Part shown: positions 49,205 to 59,290 of the stretch, piece after piece
How positions within the stretch are numbered: the first letter of the stretch is position 1
How the letters are laid out: each line of letters begins with the position of its first letter
NCBI GenBank assembly: GCA_902790325.1
Contig: CADARP010000001.1
Coordinates: 358,337-422,336, forward strand
Reading direction: 5' to 3'
Source: Oscillospiraceae bacterium
GTDB lineage: Bacteria; Bacillota; Clostridia; Oscillospirales; Acutalibacteraceae
Length of the DNA stretch: 64,000 nucleotides
The notes under the pieces: generated by a model
The model's database searches: none
Told to the model about the DNA's origin: nothing
Seen by the model: the letters and a program-made list of their open reading frames with translations, nothing else
Translations under genes and position numbers: made by a program

Positions 49205-50503
49205 TTAAATATCAGCGCGAAGCAGATCATCGTACGTCTCGCCGCGGATCACAACACGCGTCTCGCCGTCGCGCACAAACACGACGGGCGGGCGGCAGTT
49301 GCGGTTGTAGTTGGAAGCCATGGAATAATTGTATGCGCCTGTACAAAGCACCGCGATCAAATCGTCCGGCTGCACCGGCTGGATGTGTGTGTGTTCCTGG
49401 ATGAGATCTCCGCTCTCGCAGCACTTGCCCGCGATCGTGACGACCGCATCGCGCGGATCACCCGCACGGTTCGCGCAGACCGCTTCATAGGCAGCCTGGT
49501 AGAGAATATAGCGCGGATTATCGAACATGCCGCCGTCAATGCCGACATATGTACGCACGGAAGGTATGGTTTTGACCGTTCCGACGGTGTAGAGCGTGAT
49601 GCCGGCATCGGCAACGATTGCACGGCCCGGCTCGATATAGATGAACGGAACCGGGAAGCCGAGCGTTTTGCAGCATTCGTGCAGGCAGGCGCCGACAGAA
49701 TCCATGTACTGATCCAAACGGGGCGGGTTGTCCGACTCCGTATAGCGGATGCCGAAACCGCCGCCGAGATTCAGTTCCTGCATCACGTAACCCGTTTCGG
49801 AGCGCATGCGTGACGCGAATTCCAGCACAATCCGCGCTGCTTCATCGAAAGGCTCCATATCGAAGATCTGTGAACCGATGTGACAATGGAATCCCTTGAG
49901 ACAGATGTGCTCCAGCGCGATTGCATGCCGTACCGCCGCGTCCGCCTCGCCCGTTTGCAGCGCGAAACCGAACTTGGAATCGATCTGGCCGGTACGAATG
50001 AACTCATGCGTATGCGCCTCGACGCCGGGTTTGATCCGCAGCAGAATACATGCCGTCCTGCCGTGCTGCGCGGCGATCGTTTCCAGTCTGTCCAGCTCTT
50101 CCAGATTGTCGACCACAATACGGCCTACACCGAATTCGACAGCCATTTCCAATTCACGGGGAGACTTGTTGTTGCCGTGGAAGCAGATCTTGTCCATCGG
50201 AAAACCAACCGATTTCGCCGTGTACATCTCCCCGCCGGACACCACATCCATACCCATGCCTTCGTCGGCACAGATACGGCACATCTCCTTGCAGCAAAAC
50301 GCTTTGCTTGCAAACAGCACCAAACCGTTTTCGCCGTAATTACGGCGCATGGACGATGTGAAAGCGCGACAGTTTTTTCGTATCTGTCCCTCGTCCATGA
50401 CATACAGCGGGGTGCCGTATTGGCGCGCGATCTCGGTCGCGTCGACGCCGCCGATGGTCAGGTGATTCTTTTCGTTGACTGCCAAACAATCGGATACAAA
50501 CAT
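49205..50503 (-). CDS. lysA: diaminopimelate decarboxylase
   Basis: 432 aa fold-type III PLP enzyme making L-lysine from meso-diaminopimelate. Seen: TPLYVMDEGQIRKNCRAF; the PLP lysine in VLFASKAFCCKEM; DVVSGGEMYTA; ICFHGNNKSPRELEMAV; GFHCHIGSQIF; LNLGGGFGIRY; IEPGRAIVADAG; CESGDLI and GAYNYSMASNYN. The start follows AAAGGGGAG. It is separate from the asd-dapA-dapB block, and no dapL, dapF or dapH is in the window. Confidence 0.96.
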   Translation of the reverse strand: MFVSDCLAVNEKNHLTIGGVDATEIARQYGTPLYVMDEGQIRKNCRAFTSSMRRNYGENGLVLFASKAFCCKEMCRICADEGMGMDVVSGGEMYTAKSVGFPMDKICFHGNNKSPRELEMAVEFGVGRIVVDNLEELDRLETIAAQHGRTACILLRIKPGVEAHTHEFIRTGQIDSKFGFALQTGEADAAVRHAIALEHICLKGFHCHIGSQIFDMEPFDEAARIVLEFASRMRSETGYVMQELNLGGGFGIRYTESDNPPRLDQYMDSVGACLHECCKTLGFPVPFIYIEPGRAIVADAGITLYTVGTVKTIPSVRTYVGIDGGMFDNPRYILYQAAYEAVCANRAGDPRDAVVTIAGKCCESGDLIQEHTHIQPVQPDDLIAVLCTGAYNYSMASNYNRNCRPPVVFVRDGETRVVIRGETYDDLLRADI

Positions 50504-50548
50504 TTTTCTCTCCCCTTTCCAAGGATTATATAGTTTATAATACGCAAT

Positions 50549-51127
50549 TTAAAGCGCGTTTTCGATCGCAAGTTTGAGCTCCGGCACACCCGTCCCCTTG
50601 AGTGCGGAAAAGCACAGCACCGAGATCGGATGGTAAGGCGCAAGCTCTTCGTTGATCTTTTCAAGGCGGTTCTGCGTTTCGGTCTTGTTGAGCTTGTCCG
50701 CTTTTGTCATCACAACAAGATACGGTATGCCGCTCTGCTCAAGAAAATCAAGCATTGTGCGGTCATCCGCGGTGATGGGGTGACGCATATCGGTCAACTG
50801 CACAACCAGACGGATCGGACGTCCCGACGTAAAATAATGCTCCATCAAGGACGCCCAGCGTTTTTTTTCGTCGCGCGACGTCTTTGCATAACCGTAGCCG
50901 GGCAGATCGACGAACCGAACGCCGTCGCCTTTAAAGAAGTTGATCGTCGCCGTCTTGCCGGGCACGGAACTGACACGCGCAAGGTTTTTACGACCCAAAA
51001 GGCGATTCAGCAGAGAGGACTTGCCGACGTTGCTGCGTCCGGCAAACGCAATCTCCGGCACATCGGATGCACCAAGCTGCGCCGCAACGCCGAAAGAAGT
51101 TTCAAACACAAACGATTCGTATTTCAT
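50549..51127 (-). CDS. ysxC: ribosome biogenesis GTPase YsxC/EngB
   Basis: 192 aa TRAFAC-class GTPase needed for late 50S subunit assembly. G motifs are visible: FAGRSNVGKSSLLNRLLG (G1), TATINFF (G2), DLPGYGYA (G3), MTKADKLNK (G4) and CFSALKG (G5). The lon-ysxC order with only 8 nt between is conserved in Firmicutes. Confidence 0.96.
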   Translation of the reverse strand: MKYESFVFETSFGVAAQLGASDVPEIAFAGRSNVGKSSLLNRLLGRKNLARVSSVPGKTATINFFKGDGVRFVDLPGYGYAKTSRDEKKRWASLMEHYFTSGRPIRLVVQLTDMRHPITADDRTMLDFLEQSGIPYLVVMTKADKLNKTETQNRLEKINEELAPYHPISVLCFSALKGTGVPELKLAIENAL

Positions 51128-51135
51128 GATACACC

Positions 51136-53541
51136 TCAGCTGCGTATCGAACGCCGGACAGGCATGTGCGTCTGCGGCACGGGACGTGCGGCAGGTTTCT
51201 CGGCCGCTTTCTCGGTCTGTTCCGGAACAAGCGCAGCGTTCAGTACCATATCCATGGAAGATACGGGCACGAAAGACAACAGATCGCGCACCTTCGGATC
51301 GATCTCGGCAAGGTCGGGTTCGTTTTCCTTCGGGATCACGACCGTCGAAATACCCGCGCGGTAAGCTGCCATCGTTTTCTCACGAAGGCCGCCGATCGGC
51401 AGCACGCGGCCGTTCAGCGTCACCTCGCCCGTCATGGCGACGGCGCCGTGAACTGCGCGTCCGGACAGCGCAGATACGAGTGCAGTTGTCATCGTCACAC
51501 CCGCAGACGGTCCGTCCTTCGGCACAGCGCCCTCCGGCACATGGATGTGGATGTCCTTTGTCTTATAAAAATCCTTTTCAATGCCGTATTCCGCGGTATG
51601 TGCGCGCACATACGTCACCGCGGCTTTTGCCGATTCCTTCATCACATCGCCGAGAGAACCGGTCAATTCCAGTTTTCCGGAGCCGTCAAGCACGGCGACC
51701 TCGACCTGCAGCATTTCGCCGCCGACAGCCGTCCACGCAAGTCCGTTGACGACACCGACCATATCCGTCAGTGTCAGCGGATCATCCTTGAACTTCACCG
51801 GGCCGAGCATCGTTTCGAGATCCTCCGTGCGCACAGTCACTTTTTCCGTTCCGTCCGCAAACTGCATACACGCCTTGCGGCAAAGCGATGCGATCTCGCG
51901 CTCAAGCGTGCGCACGCCCGCTTCTTTAGTATAGCCGTCGATCAGCGCATGAATCGCATCGTCGCGCACTCGCATCGACTTCGTCGCAATACCATGGCGC
52001 TTGATCTGCTTTGGCAGCAGATGCTTCTTGGCAATGTTGTATTTTTCTTCATGCGTGTAGCTCGGCAGCTCGATCACTTCCATACGGTCGAGCAGCGGCT
52101 GCGGGATCGCAGATCGGTCGTTTGCCGTGGTGATGAAAAACACATGGCTCAGATCGAACGGGATCTCGATATAATGATCGCGGAACGCGAAATTCTGCGC
52201 ACCGTCCAGCACTTCCAGAAGCGCGGAAGACGGATCGCCCTTGTAATCGCTGCCGAGCTTGTCGACCTCATCCAGCAGCATCAGCGGATTGGACGAACCG
52301 GCCGTCTGCATCGCGGAAATGATCCTGCCGGGCATGGAACCGATATATGTCTTGCGATGGCCGCGGATCTCAGCTTCGTCACGTACGCCGCCCAGAGAGA
52401 TGCGCACATACTTTCTGCCCATCGCTTCGGCCACGGAACGCGCAATCGACGTTTTGCCCACGCCGGGAGGTCCGACCAGACAAAGGATCTGCCCCTGGAT
52501 GTCGGGTGACATCCTGCGCACGGCGATCGTCTCGAGGATGCGTTCCTTCACCTTCTGCATCCCATAGTGATCGCGATCCAAAACGCGTCTTGCCGCACGG
52601 ACATCGAGCTTGTCCTTCGTCGTTTTATTCCACGGCAGCGAAAGGACGGTCTCTAAATATGTACGCGTCACAGCGCCTTCGGGCGACTGCGGGCTCATGC
52701 GTTCCATACGATCGCATTCGCGCAGCAGCTTCTTTTCCGATTCCTCCGGAAGATGCAGCGCCAGAACCGCATCGCGGAACCGACGGACTTCTTCCTCCGG
52801 CGCAACGCCGTCGCCGAGCTCGGTAGAGATGATCTTCATCTGTTCGCGCAGGTAATACTCACGCTGATTCTTGTCGAGCTGTTCCTGCACCTTGTCATTG
52901 ATGTCGTCTTCGATCTCCATCAAACGGCATTCGCGCTTGAGCAGAACGCACAGCTTTTCGATACGTTTGGCCGGATTCATTTCGTCCAGCAGTGTTTGTT
53001 TGTCCGCAAAATCGAGCATGATGTTTCCGGCAATATAGTCGGACAGCTTTGACGCTTCGTGCTCGGCAATAACTGTCAGCATCATATCGACCGGCAGATC
53101 GGGCACCATTTGCGCATATGCATCGAAACGCGCCTTAACCTGCCGCATCAGCGCCTCCATGCGCGAACGCGTGTCCTTGCGCGAAAACGACATCGGACAC
53201 GGCGCGATCTCGGCCTGAAGGAACGGCTTGTTCTGTGTCTCGGTCACGATCCGTCCGCGGCGGAGTCCTTCGATCGCAACGCGCACGCCGTCCTCGCCGG
53301 GCAGCTTCAGAATATGCCGCACGGATGCGATCACGCCGACGGCATAAACGTCGTCCGTCGTCGGATCATCTGTCTCGATTTGTTTCTGACAAGTCAGGAA
53401 GATCATCCTGTCTGCCGCCATCGCCGCTTTGAACGCCGCGATGGATTTCGGTCTGCCGACGTCAAAATGTATCTGCGCACCCGGAAAAACGACAAGTCCG
53501 CGCAGCGCGACAACCGGCAGTTTTGAGGTTGTCATATCCAT
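51136..53541 (-). CDS. lon: ATP-dependent protease La
   Basis: 801 aa, full-length LonA. The N-terminal substrate-binding domain (KLPVVALRGLVVFPGAQIHFDVGR) is followed by a coiled helical region. The AAA+ domain has Walker A GPPGVGKTS near residue 356. The Ser-Lys protease domain has the catalytic Ser about 677 in PKDGPSAGVTMTTAL and Lys about 720 in GGLREKTMAAYRAG. A Pro/Lys tail follows. The ATG at 53541 gives the normal Lon N-terminus; the frame stays open 59 codons further, but that stretch overlaps clpX and its terminator. It degrades misfolded and regulatory proteins. Confidence 0.97.
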   Translation of the reverse strand: MDMTTSKLPVVALRGLVVFPGAQIHFDVGRPKSIAAFKAAMAADRMIFLTCQKQIETDDPTTDDVYAVGVIASVRHILKLPGEDGVRVAIEGLRRGRIVTETQNKPFLQAEIAPCPMSFSRKDTRSRMEALMRQVKARFDAYAQMVPDLPVDMMLTVIAEHEASKLSDYIAGNIMLDFADKQTLLDEMNPAKRIEKLCVLLKRECRLMEIEDDINDKVQEQLDKNQREYYLREQMKIISTELGDGVAPEEEVRRFRDAVLALHLPEESEKKLLRECDRMERMSPQSPEGAVTRTYLETVLSLPWNKTTKDKLDVRAARRVLDRDHYGMQKVKERILETIAVRRMSPDIQGQILCLVGPPGVGKTSIARSVAEAMGRKYVRISLGGVRDEAEIRGHRKTYIGSMPGRIISAMQTAGSSNPLMLLDEVDKLGSDYKGDPSSALLEVLDGAQNFAFRDHYIEIPFDLSHVFFITTANDRSAIPQPLLDRMEVIELPSYTHEEKYNIAKKHLLPKQIKRHGIATKSMRVRDDAIHALIDGYTKEAGVRTLEREIASLCRKACMQFADGTEKVTVRTEDLETMLGPVKFKDDPLTLTDMVGVVNGLAWTAVGGEMLQVEVAVLDGSGKLELTGSLGDVMKESAKAAVTYVRAHTAEYGIEKDFYKTKDIHIHVPEGAVPKDGPSAGVTMTTALVSALSGRAVHGAVAMTGEVTLNGRVLPIGGLREKTMAAYRAGISTVVIPKENEPDLAEIDPKVRDLLSFVPVSSMDMVLNAALVPEQTEKAAEKPAARPVPQTHMPVRRSIRS

Positions 53542-53552
53542 ATCTTTCTTTG

Positions 53553-53578
53553 AAAAAAAGAGACGTATGCGCGTCTCT
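53553..53578 (-). terminator. terminator between clpX and lon
   Basis: On the minus strand AGAGACG pairs with CGTCTCT (53572-53578 with 53559-53565) and is followed by TTTTTTT (A run 53553-53559). lon begins 12 nt later, so lon translation starts directly downstream of the T tail. Confidence 0.85.
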
Positions 53579-53597
53579 TCTTTATTCCCTTCATCCG

Positions 53598-54923
53598 TCA
53601 GGAAACGGAATTTTTGGTGCGCAGCTTCGCCTTGGGCAGAGGCTGCTTTTTCTCGGGCATCTTTGCTTTTTTCATGGGGTTGCGCTCGATAATCGGCGCA
53701 GCGCCGTCCGTGACGCACGCCGCCGTGATGCGCACCGTCTCCACAGTCTCGTCCGACGGAACGCTGTACATCGTCGGCATGAGCACGTTTTCTAAAATCG
53801 ACCGTAAGCCGCGCGCGCCCGTTTTCTTTTCGAGCGTCTTATCGGCGACGGCTTCGAGTGCCGTATCGTCAAAGATCAACTCCACGTCGTCCAGCGCAAA
53901 CAGCGCCTTATACTGTTTAAGCAGCGCATTCTTCGGCTCTGTCATAATACGGATCAGCGCAGCCTTATCCAGCTCCTCAAGCGTTGTCACAACGGGCAGA
54001 CGGCCGACAAGCTCCGGGATCAGCCCGAACTTTATGATGTCCTGCTGTACGATCTTCGGCAGAAGCTCCGCCGCTTCGTACTCCTTCTTGTCACGGATAT
54101 CGGCGCCGAATCCCAACGCGGAACCGCCGATGCGCTTTTCGATGATCTTTTCGATCCCGTCAAATGCGCCGCCGCAGATGAATAAGATATTCGTCGTATC
54201 GATTTGGATGAACTCCTGCTGCGGATGCTTTCTTCCGCCCTGCGGCGGAACATTGGCAACTGTTCCCTCGACGATTTTCAGCAGCGCCTGCTGCACGCCC
54301 TCTCCGCTGACGTCTCGCGTGATGGATGCGTTTTCGGACTTGCGGGTGATCTTGTCGATCTCATCGACATAGATGATGCCGTGTTCGGCTTTTTCCACAT
54401 CATAGTCCGCCGCCTGGATGAGACGGAGCAGAATATTCTCCACGTCCTCGCCCACATAACCGGCCTCGGTCAGCGTCGTGGCGTCGGCAATCGCAAACGG
54501 GACGTCAAGGATCTTGGCCAGCGTCTGCGCAAGCATCGTCTTGCCCACGCCGGTAGGACCGAGCAGCAGAATGTTGCTCTTCTGGATCTCCACGTCGTTG
54601 TCCACGCCGGCAAGAACTCGCTTGTAATGGTTGTGGACGGCAACGCTCAGCGTAACCTTCGCCGCGTCCTGTCCGATCACATATTCGTCCAGCATCGCCT
54701 TGATCTGCATGGGCTTCGGCAGATCGGACAGTTCCTTGGCTGCTTGTGTTTTTCTGCGCGAGCCGAACGATTCGTCCTCTTCCAGGATCTCCTCACACAG
54801 CTCGATGCATTCGTTGCAGATATATACGCCGGGGCCTGCGATCAGTTTCTCGACCTGTCCCTGCGTTTTGTGACAGAAAGAACAACTGATGTTCTTCTCA
54901 AAACGGTCGTCATCTCTGGGCAT
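53598..54923 (-). CDS. clpX: ATP-dependent Clp protease ATP-binding subunit ClpX
   Basis: 441 aa unfoldase. The N-terminal zinc finger ([34 protein letters not shown]) precedes the AAA+ module with [18 protein letters not shown] (Walker A near residue 121), YVDEIDKI (Walker B) and [11 protein letters not shown]. The IGF-type ClpP-binding loop is represented by [14 protein letters not shown]-terminal tail of about 35 residues is rich in Lys/Pro. The order tig-clpP-clpX-lon on the minus strand is the conserved proteostasis cluster. Confidence 0.97.
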   Translation of the reverse strand: MPRDDDRFEKNISCSFCHKTQGQVEKLIAGPGVYICNECIELCEEILEEDESFGSRRKTQAAKELSDLPKPMQIKAMLDEYVIGQDAAKVTLSVAVHNHYKRVLAGVDNDVEIQKSNILLLGPTGVGKTMLAQTLAKILDVPFAIADATTLTEAGYVGEDVENILLRLIQAADYDVEKAEHGIIYVDEIDKITRKSENASITRDVSGEGVQQALLKIVEGTVANVPPQGGRKHPQQEFIQIDTTNILFICGGAFDGIEKIIEKRIGGSALGFGADIRDKKEYEAAELLPKIVQQDIIKFGLIPELVGRLPVVTTLEELDKAALIRIMTEPKNALLKQYKALFALDDVELIFDDTALEAVADKTLEKKTGARGLRSILENVLMPTMYSVPSDETVETVRITAACVTDGAAPIIERNPMKKAKMPEKKQPLPKAKLRTKNSVS

Positions 54924-54941
54924 ATGCCTTCTCCTTCGGGG

Positions 54942-55523
54942 TTATCTCTTGTAAAGCACCTTGTCGACAAGGCCGTATTCTTTCGCTTCGTCCGCGCTCA
55001 GATAATTGTCGCGCTCGGTATCGCGTGCGATCTCCTCGATGGAGCGGCCGGTATTCTCGGCAAGAATACGGTTCAGCTTTTCGCGTGTGCGCAGGATGTG
55101 GTCGGCGATGATCTTGATCTCGGTCGCCTGTCCCTGCGCGCCGCCGAGCGGCTGATGGATCATGATCTCGCTGTTGGGCAGCGCGATGCGCTTGCCTTTG
55201 GCGCCGGAGGAAAGCAGGAATGCGCCCATGGACGCCGCCATGCCGATGCAGATCGTAGACACGTCGCATTTGACGTACTGCATCGTGTCATAGATCGCCA
55301 TGCCCGCCGTCACGGAACCGCCGGGGCTGTTGATATATAAACTGATGTCCTTCTCCGGATCCTGTCCCTCCAAAAACAGAAGCTGCGCAACGACCAGACT
55401 CGCCGTCGTGTCGTTGACCTCATCCGACAGCACGATGATGCGGTCGCTCAAAAGGCGGGAAAAAATATCATAGGAACGCTCGCCGCGATTGGTTTGTTCG
55501 ATTACATACGGTACCAGTGCCAT
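54942..55523 (-). CDS. clpP: ATP-dependent Clp protease proteolytic subunit
   Basis: 193 aa serine peptidase forming the 14-mer chamber. The catalytic Ser 98 lies in [15 protein letters not shown] and His 123 in [35 protein letters not shown] and [18 protein letters not shown] are diagnostic. The start follows GAAGGAGG. It precedes clpX by 18 nt. Confidence 0.98.
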   Translation of the reverse strand: MALVPYVIEQTNRGERSYDIFSRLLSDRIIVLSDEVNDTTASLVVAQLLFLEGQDPEKDISLYINSPGGSVTAGMAIYDTMQYVKCDVSTICIGMAASMGAFLLSSGAKGKRIALPNSEIMIHQPLGGAQGQATEIKIIADHILRTREKLNRILAENTGRSIEEIARDTERDNYLSADEAKEYGLVDKVLYKR

Positions 55524-55560
55524 AAAATGACCTCCTTCAATGCTCTGCGTAACAGCAAGC

Positions 55561-55582
55561 GTCCTGCTTTCTCAAGCAGGAC
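55561..55582 (-). promoter_or_regulatory. stable hairpin in the tig-clpP intergenic region
   Basis: GTCCTGCTT-GAGA-AAGCAGGAC on the minus strand: a perfect 9-bp stem with a GNRA tetraloop. No T run follows, so it is probably an RNA stability or processing element rather than a terminator. It lies 38 nt before clpP. Confidence 0.55.
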
Positions 55583-55623
55583 AGCCGCATGTTTCAAAAT
55601 AGTATAGTCGTTTCGTGCAAAAA

Positions 55624-56952
55624 TTATTCAGCCGCCTGTGCTGCTTCGCCGTTCGTGTCTTCATCCTTCGGCTCGGTAATAACAGCAGCGTCCTTGACGA
55701 CGTTGATCGCCTTTTCGCAGACGATGTCGCTGCGGATCGAATCCGCGGCAAAGAATCCCTTGACCGCGTCGGCGGATACGCCGTACATCTCGGCAAGCTT
55801 GGCATACTCTGCCTCGAGATCCTCGTCGGTCGCCTCAATCTTTTCGATCTCGGCAATCTTTTCAAGCGCCAGACGCACCTTGACCTGCTGCACGGCCTGA
55901 TCGTACATGTCGGAATCGAACTGCGACTGCTCGATGCCCATATACATCAGATACATATCCAGCTTGATGCCCTGCTGGCCGATACGGCGCGAGAAGCTCT
56001 CTTTGTTTTCCTCAGCCTTCTGCTCAAACATGCATTCCGGAATCTCGCCCTCGACCTGGTCGGCAAGCGATACAAGCAGCGCCTGCTCAAAGTCAGCGTC
56101 GGCATGCGACTGTTTATCCTTCAAAAGGTCGGCTTCGATATTCTTCTTCAGATCGTCGATCGTATCGGCGTCCTCGCTGACGTCCTTGGCAAATTCATCA
56201 TCCAGCTCCGGCAGCGTCTTTTCCTTCAGACCGTTGAGCACGCAGCGGAACACGGCGGGCTTGCCGGAAAGCTCCTCGGCATGATACTCCTCGGGGAAGG
56301 TAACATTGACGTCGAACTCATCGCCGATGCTGTGGCCGACAACCTGATCTTCAAAGCCGGGGATGAACGAACCGGATCCGAGCTCCAGATCATGCGAGCC
56401 TTTGCCGCCCTCGAACGGCACGCCGTCGACGGAACCGTCGTAGTCGATCGCGGCGATGTCGCCGAGTTTCGCCGGACGATCCGTGATTTCGGTGATGGTC
56501 GCGCCGCGCTCGCGCATGCGCTCGATCTGCGCGTTGACTTCTTCTTCGGAAACGCTGACCGTACGCTTGGCAGCTTCCAGACCCTTGTACTGCTTAACCT
56601 CGATCTGGGGCTTCACGGTGATCTTCATGGTCATCTCGACGCCGTTGTCGCCGATTTCCTTGATCTCCACGTCGTGCGGATTGTCGACAGCCTCGATGCC
56701 GGCTTCCTTGATCGCGGCGTCCACGGTCTGCGGATAGATGCTTTCGAGTGCATCGTCATAGAAAACACCCTTGCCGTACATGGTTTCGATAACATGCTTG
56801 GGCGCCTTACCCTTGCGGAAACCGGGGACTAAAATGCTGTTCTTTTTCTTATTATAGACGCGCATAACAGCAGCGGCAAAATCCTCCGCGCTGATAGAAA
56901 CTTCAAGTTCATACGTATTGGTTTCGATTTTCTTGGATGATTTCAAGCTCAT
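55624..56952 (-). CDS. tig: trigger factor (ribosome-associated chaperone/PPIase)
   Basis: 442 aa. The N-terminal ribosome-binding domain carries the signature VPGFRKGKAPKHVIETMYGKGVFY. An FKBP-type PPIase domain (RPAKLGDIAAIDYDGSVDGVPFEGGKGSHDLELGSGSFIPGFEDQVVG) and a long helical C-terminal chaperone domain follow. The tail ends in an acidic stretch. It binds nascent chains at the exit tunnel. The start follows GAAAGGAATGG. Confidence 0.97.
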   Translation of the reverse strand: MSLKSSKKIETNTYELEVSISAEDFAAAVMRVYNKKKNSILVPGFRKGKAPKHVIETMYGKGVFYDDALESIYPQTVDAAIKEAGIEAVDNPHDVEIKEIGDNGVEMTMKITVKPQIEVKQYKGLEAAKRTVSVSEEEVNAQIERMRERGATITEITDRPAKLGDIAAIDYDGSVDGVPFEGGKGSHDLELGSGSFIPGFEDQVVGHSIGDEFDVNVTFPEEYHAEELSGKPAVFRCVLNGLKEKTLPELDDEFAKDVSEDADTIDDLKKNIEADLLKDKQSHADADFEQALLVSLADQVEGEIPECMFEQKAEENKESFSRRIGQQGIKLDMYLMYMGIEQSQFDSDMYDQAVQQVKVRLALEKIAEIEKIEATDEDLEAEYAKLAEMYGVSADAVKGFFAADSIRSDIVCEKAINVVKDAAVITEPKDEDTNGEAAQAAE

Positions 56953-57051
56953 GATGATCCATTCCTTTCCAGTTTACAACTCTGCGGCGAAACTCCCGCA
57001 TTTTATTTGCGTAATAGTATAGCACACTTTTTCAGAGAATTCCACTGTTTT

Positions 57052-57747
57052 TTAGAAATTCTCGATCAATTTCGGCGAAAAGTGCAGCGCGTCGCACGAA
57101 ATCAGCGTCAAACGAATCCCGTCTGTTTCACCCTGTACCGCCATGCGGCAGGAAGGACCGTGCAGATGGCCGTAATATACGCGTCGCACACCTTCCTCCT
57201 GCAGGATAGAGAAAAGCTCCGGACACCACGTGCCGTCCGCGTTCACAGGAGGATAGTGCAAAAAGACAACCGGTTCTTTTCCGAATGCTTTGGCTGCGTC
57301 TATGGACATCCGCAGCCGTCCGGCTTCACGCAGCAGAACCTTGCGATCCTCGTCCGTGCAGCTCTCCGCGAGCCAGCCGCGCGTCCCGCAAACGGCGACA
57401 TCCCCGACCTCAAACGCATTGTTGAACAGAACGGACAACGTGGTCAATCCGTTGTCGGCAAAACATGTTTCGGCCTTTTTGCGCGTTGACCACCAATAGT
57501 CGTGGTTGCCTTTGAGAATGATCTTGCGGCCCGGCAGCTCATGCAGAAACCGAAAATCCGGCAGCGTTTCGGCAAGATCCATGCCCCAGGAAATATCGCC
57601 CGCGATCACGACCGTATCATTCTCGCGCACGATCGCGCGCCAGTTCTCCGCCAGGCGCGCTTCATAGTCCTGCCAGCCGTGAAAAACGTCCATGGGTTTG
57701 TCCGTGCCGAAAGACAAATGCGTATCCGCAATGGCAAACAGAGACAC
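57052..57747 (-). CDS. calcineurin-like metallophosphoesterase
   Basis: 231 aa. All metal-binding blocks are present: FAIADTHLSF (D-x-H), VIAGDISWGMD (GD), ILKGNHDYWW (GNHD), FLHYPPV and YYGHLHG (GH-x-H). The GTG start at 57747 follows GAGAGGG. Enzymes of this subgroup hydrolyse phosphoesters, but the substrate is not known. It lies 14 nt after thrC in the same direction. Confidence 0.87.
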   Translation of the reverse strand: MSLFAIADTHLSFGTDKPMDVFHGWQDYEARLAENWRAIVRENDTVVIAGDISWGMDLAETLPDFRFLHELPGRKIILKGNHDYWWSTRKKAETCFADNGLTTLSVLFNNAFEVGDVAVCGTRGWLAESCTDEDRKVLLREAGRLRMSIDAAKAFGKEPVVFLHYPPVNADGTWCPELFSILQEEGVRRVYYGHLHGPSCRMAVQGETDGIRLTLISCDALHFSPKLIENF

Positions 57748-57761
57748 GCTTCTACCCTCTC

Positions 57762-59252
57762 TTACAGCATTGCGCGCAGCACGGCTTCTTCCATCGTATC
57801 ACGTGTGCAGATATCCGTAAAGCGCACCTGTTTGTTCTTCAGTTCCAGCAGCTGCTTCGGGCACGGGAATCCGGTTTTCTCATACAGTGCGTCCACCATA
57901 GCGAACTCATCTGCCGCCTGTACTTCGGGCGCAACGGCAGCAAGCACCGTGCGGCTGAATTTATAAGGACTTGCGGTAGACGCGATCACGGCAGGCGTTT
58001 CATCCCCTGTCGATGCGCGGAAATCACGGTATACCTGCACCGCCACCGCGGTATGCGTGTCGCAGAGATACCCTTCGCTGCGATAAACAGATCCGATCAA
58101 TTCTTTCGTAGCGTCCTCATCGCAGTAACCGCCGTTGAATACAGCCTGGATCTTGTTCCGCATCGCTTCACCGACGTCATAAACGCCATCCGCGGACAGG
58201 TTCTGCATCCATGTGCGTGTCTGCGCGTCATCCATGCCGGACAGCAGGAACAGCAGACGCTCGAGGTTGCTGGAGATCAGAATATCCATCGATGGCGAAG
58301 ACGTGCAGTAGAAGTCGCGGCGGCGGTCATATACGCCCGTTTCGATGAAATCGGTCAGAACTTTGTTGCGGTTGGATGCACAGATCAGGCGGTCGATCGG
58401 CACGCCCATCTCGCGCGCATAATACGCGGCAAGGATATTGCCGAAATTGCCGGTCGGCACCACGACGTGAATCGGGTCTCCGTTTTGGATTTCGCCTTTT
58501 GCAAGCAGATCGCAGTACGCCGAAACGTAATAAACGACCTGCGGCACGAGTCTGCCCCAGTTGATGGAGTTTGCCGAGGAGAACATCTTGTTCTTCTGTG
58601 CCAGTTTCTCGGCAACGAGCGGATCGGTGAATATTTTCTTTACGCCGGTCTGCGCGTCATCGAAATTGCCTTCGATCGCGCACACGGCAACGTTGGAACC
58701 CTCCTGCGTTGCCATCTGCAATTTTTGCATGGGGCTGACGCCCTCGCTGGGGTAAAACACCATGATCTGCGTATTCGGCACATCGCGGAATCCTTCAAGC
58801 GCGGCCTTGCCCGTATCGCCCGAGGTCGCCACAAGAATGACGATCTGTCTGCCGCCCGCCGCTTTTTCGGCGGATACGGTCAGCAGATGCGGCAGAAGCT
58901 GCAGCGCCATATCCTTAAACGCACATGTCGGGCCGCGCCACAGCTCCAGAATGTGGGAACCGTCCGCGAGCTTGACCATCGGCGCTACGGCCGGACTGCT
59001 GAATTTGCCGTCGGCATATGCGCCCTCGACGCAGCGGTCGATCTCCTCTTTGGAGAAATCCGTCAGGTACAGCGAAAGGATCTCCTTCGCGCGTCCCTTA
59101 TAGTCGAGCTTTGCCAGTCTCTGCAGATCATCCGCGGTCAACTGCGGAATGCTCTCGGGGACAAACAGTCCGCCGTCCGCGGAAATGCCGTGCGTGATCG
59201 CCTCGGCGGAAGTTACATGAACCGTCTTGTCTCTTGTACTCGTATACAGCAT
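57762..59252 (-). CDS. thrC: threonine synthase
   Basis: 496 aa, the long bacterial/fungal type. PLP-dependent conversion of O-phosphohomoserine to threonine. Seen: ITHGISADGGLFVPESIP, ELWRGPTCAFKDMALQLLPHLL with the PLP lysine in AFKDM, VATSGDTGKAALEGF, SINWGRLVPQVVYYVSAY, PTGNFGNILAAYYA and ASTASPYKFSRTVL. The ATG at 59252 fits the AAAGGA spacing better than the ATG 9 nt upstream. No hom or thrB is adjacent. Confidence 0.94.
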   Translation of the reverse strand: MLYTSTRDKTVHVTSAEAITHGISADGGLFVPESIPQLTADDLQRLAKLDYKGRAKEILSLYLTDFSKEEIDRCVEGAYADGKFSSPAVAPMVKLADGSHILELWRGPTCAFKDMALQLLPHLLTVSAEKAAGGRQIVILVATSGDTGKAALEGFRDVPNTQIMVFYPSEGVSPMQKLQMATQEGSNVAVCAIEGNFDDAQTGVKKIFTDPLVAEKLAQKNKMFSSANSINWGRLVPQVVYYVSAYCDLLAKGEIQNGDPIHVVVPTGNFGNILAAYYAREMGVPIDRLICASNRNKVLTDFIETGVYDRRRDFYCTSSPSMDILISSNLERLLFLLSGMDDAQTRTWMQNLSADGVYDVGEAMRNKIQAVFNGGYCDEDATKELIGSVYRSEGYLCDTHTAVAVQVYRDFRASTGDETPAVIASTASPYKFSRTVLAAVAPEVQAADEFAMVDALYEKTGFPCPKQLLELKNKQVRFTDICTRDTMEEAVLRAML

Positions 59253-59290
59253 ATCAAACATCCTTTCGGAATAATAAACTAACTTATTTA

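Noticed and set aside
53542..53718. N-terminal extension of lon by 59 codons
   Set aside because: The extension overlaps clpX coding sequence and the clpX terminator; the normal Lon N-terminus begins at 53541.
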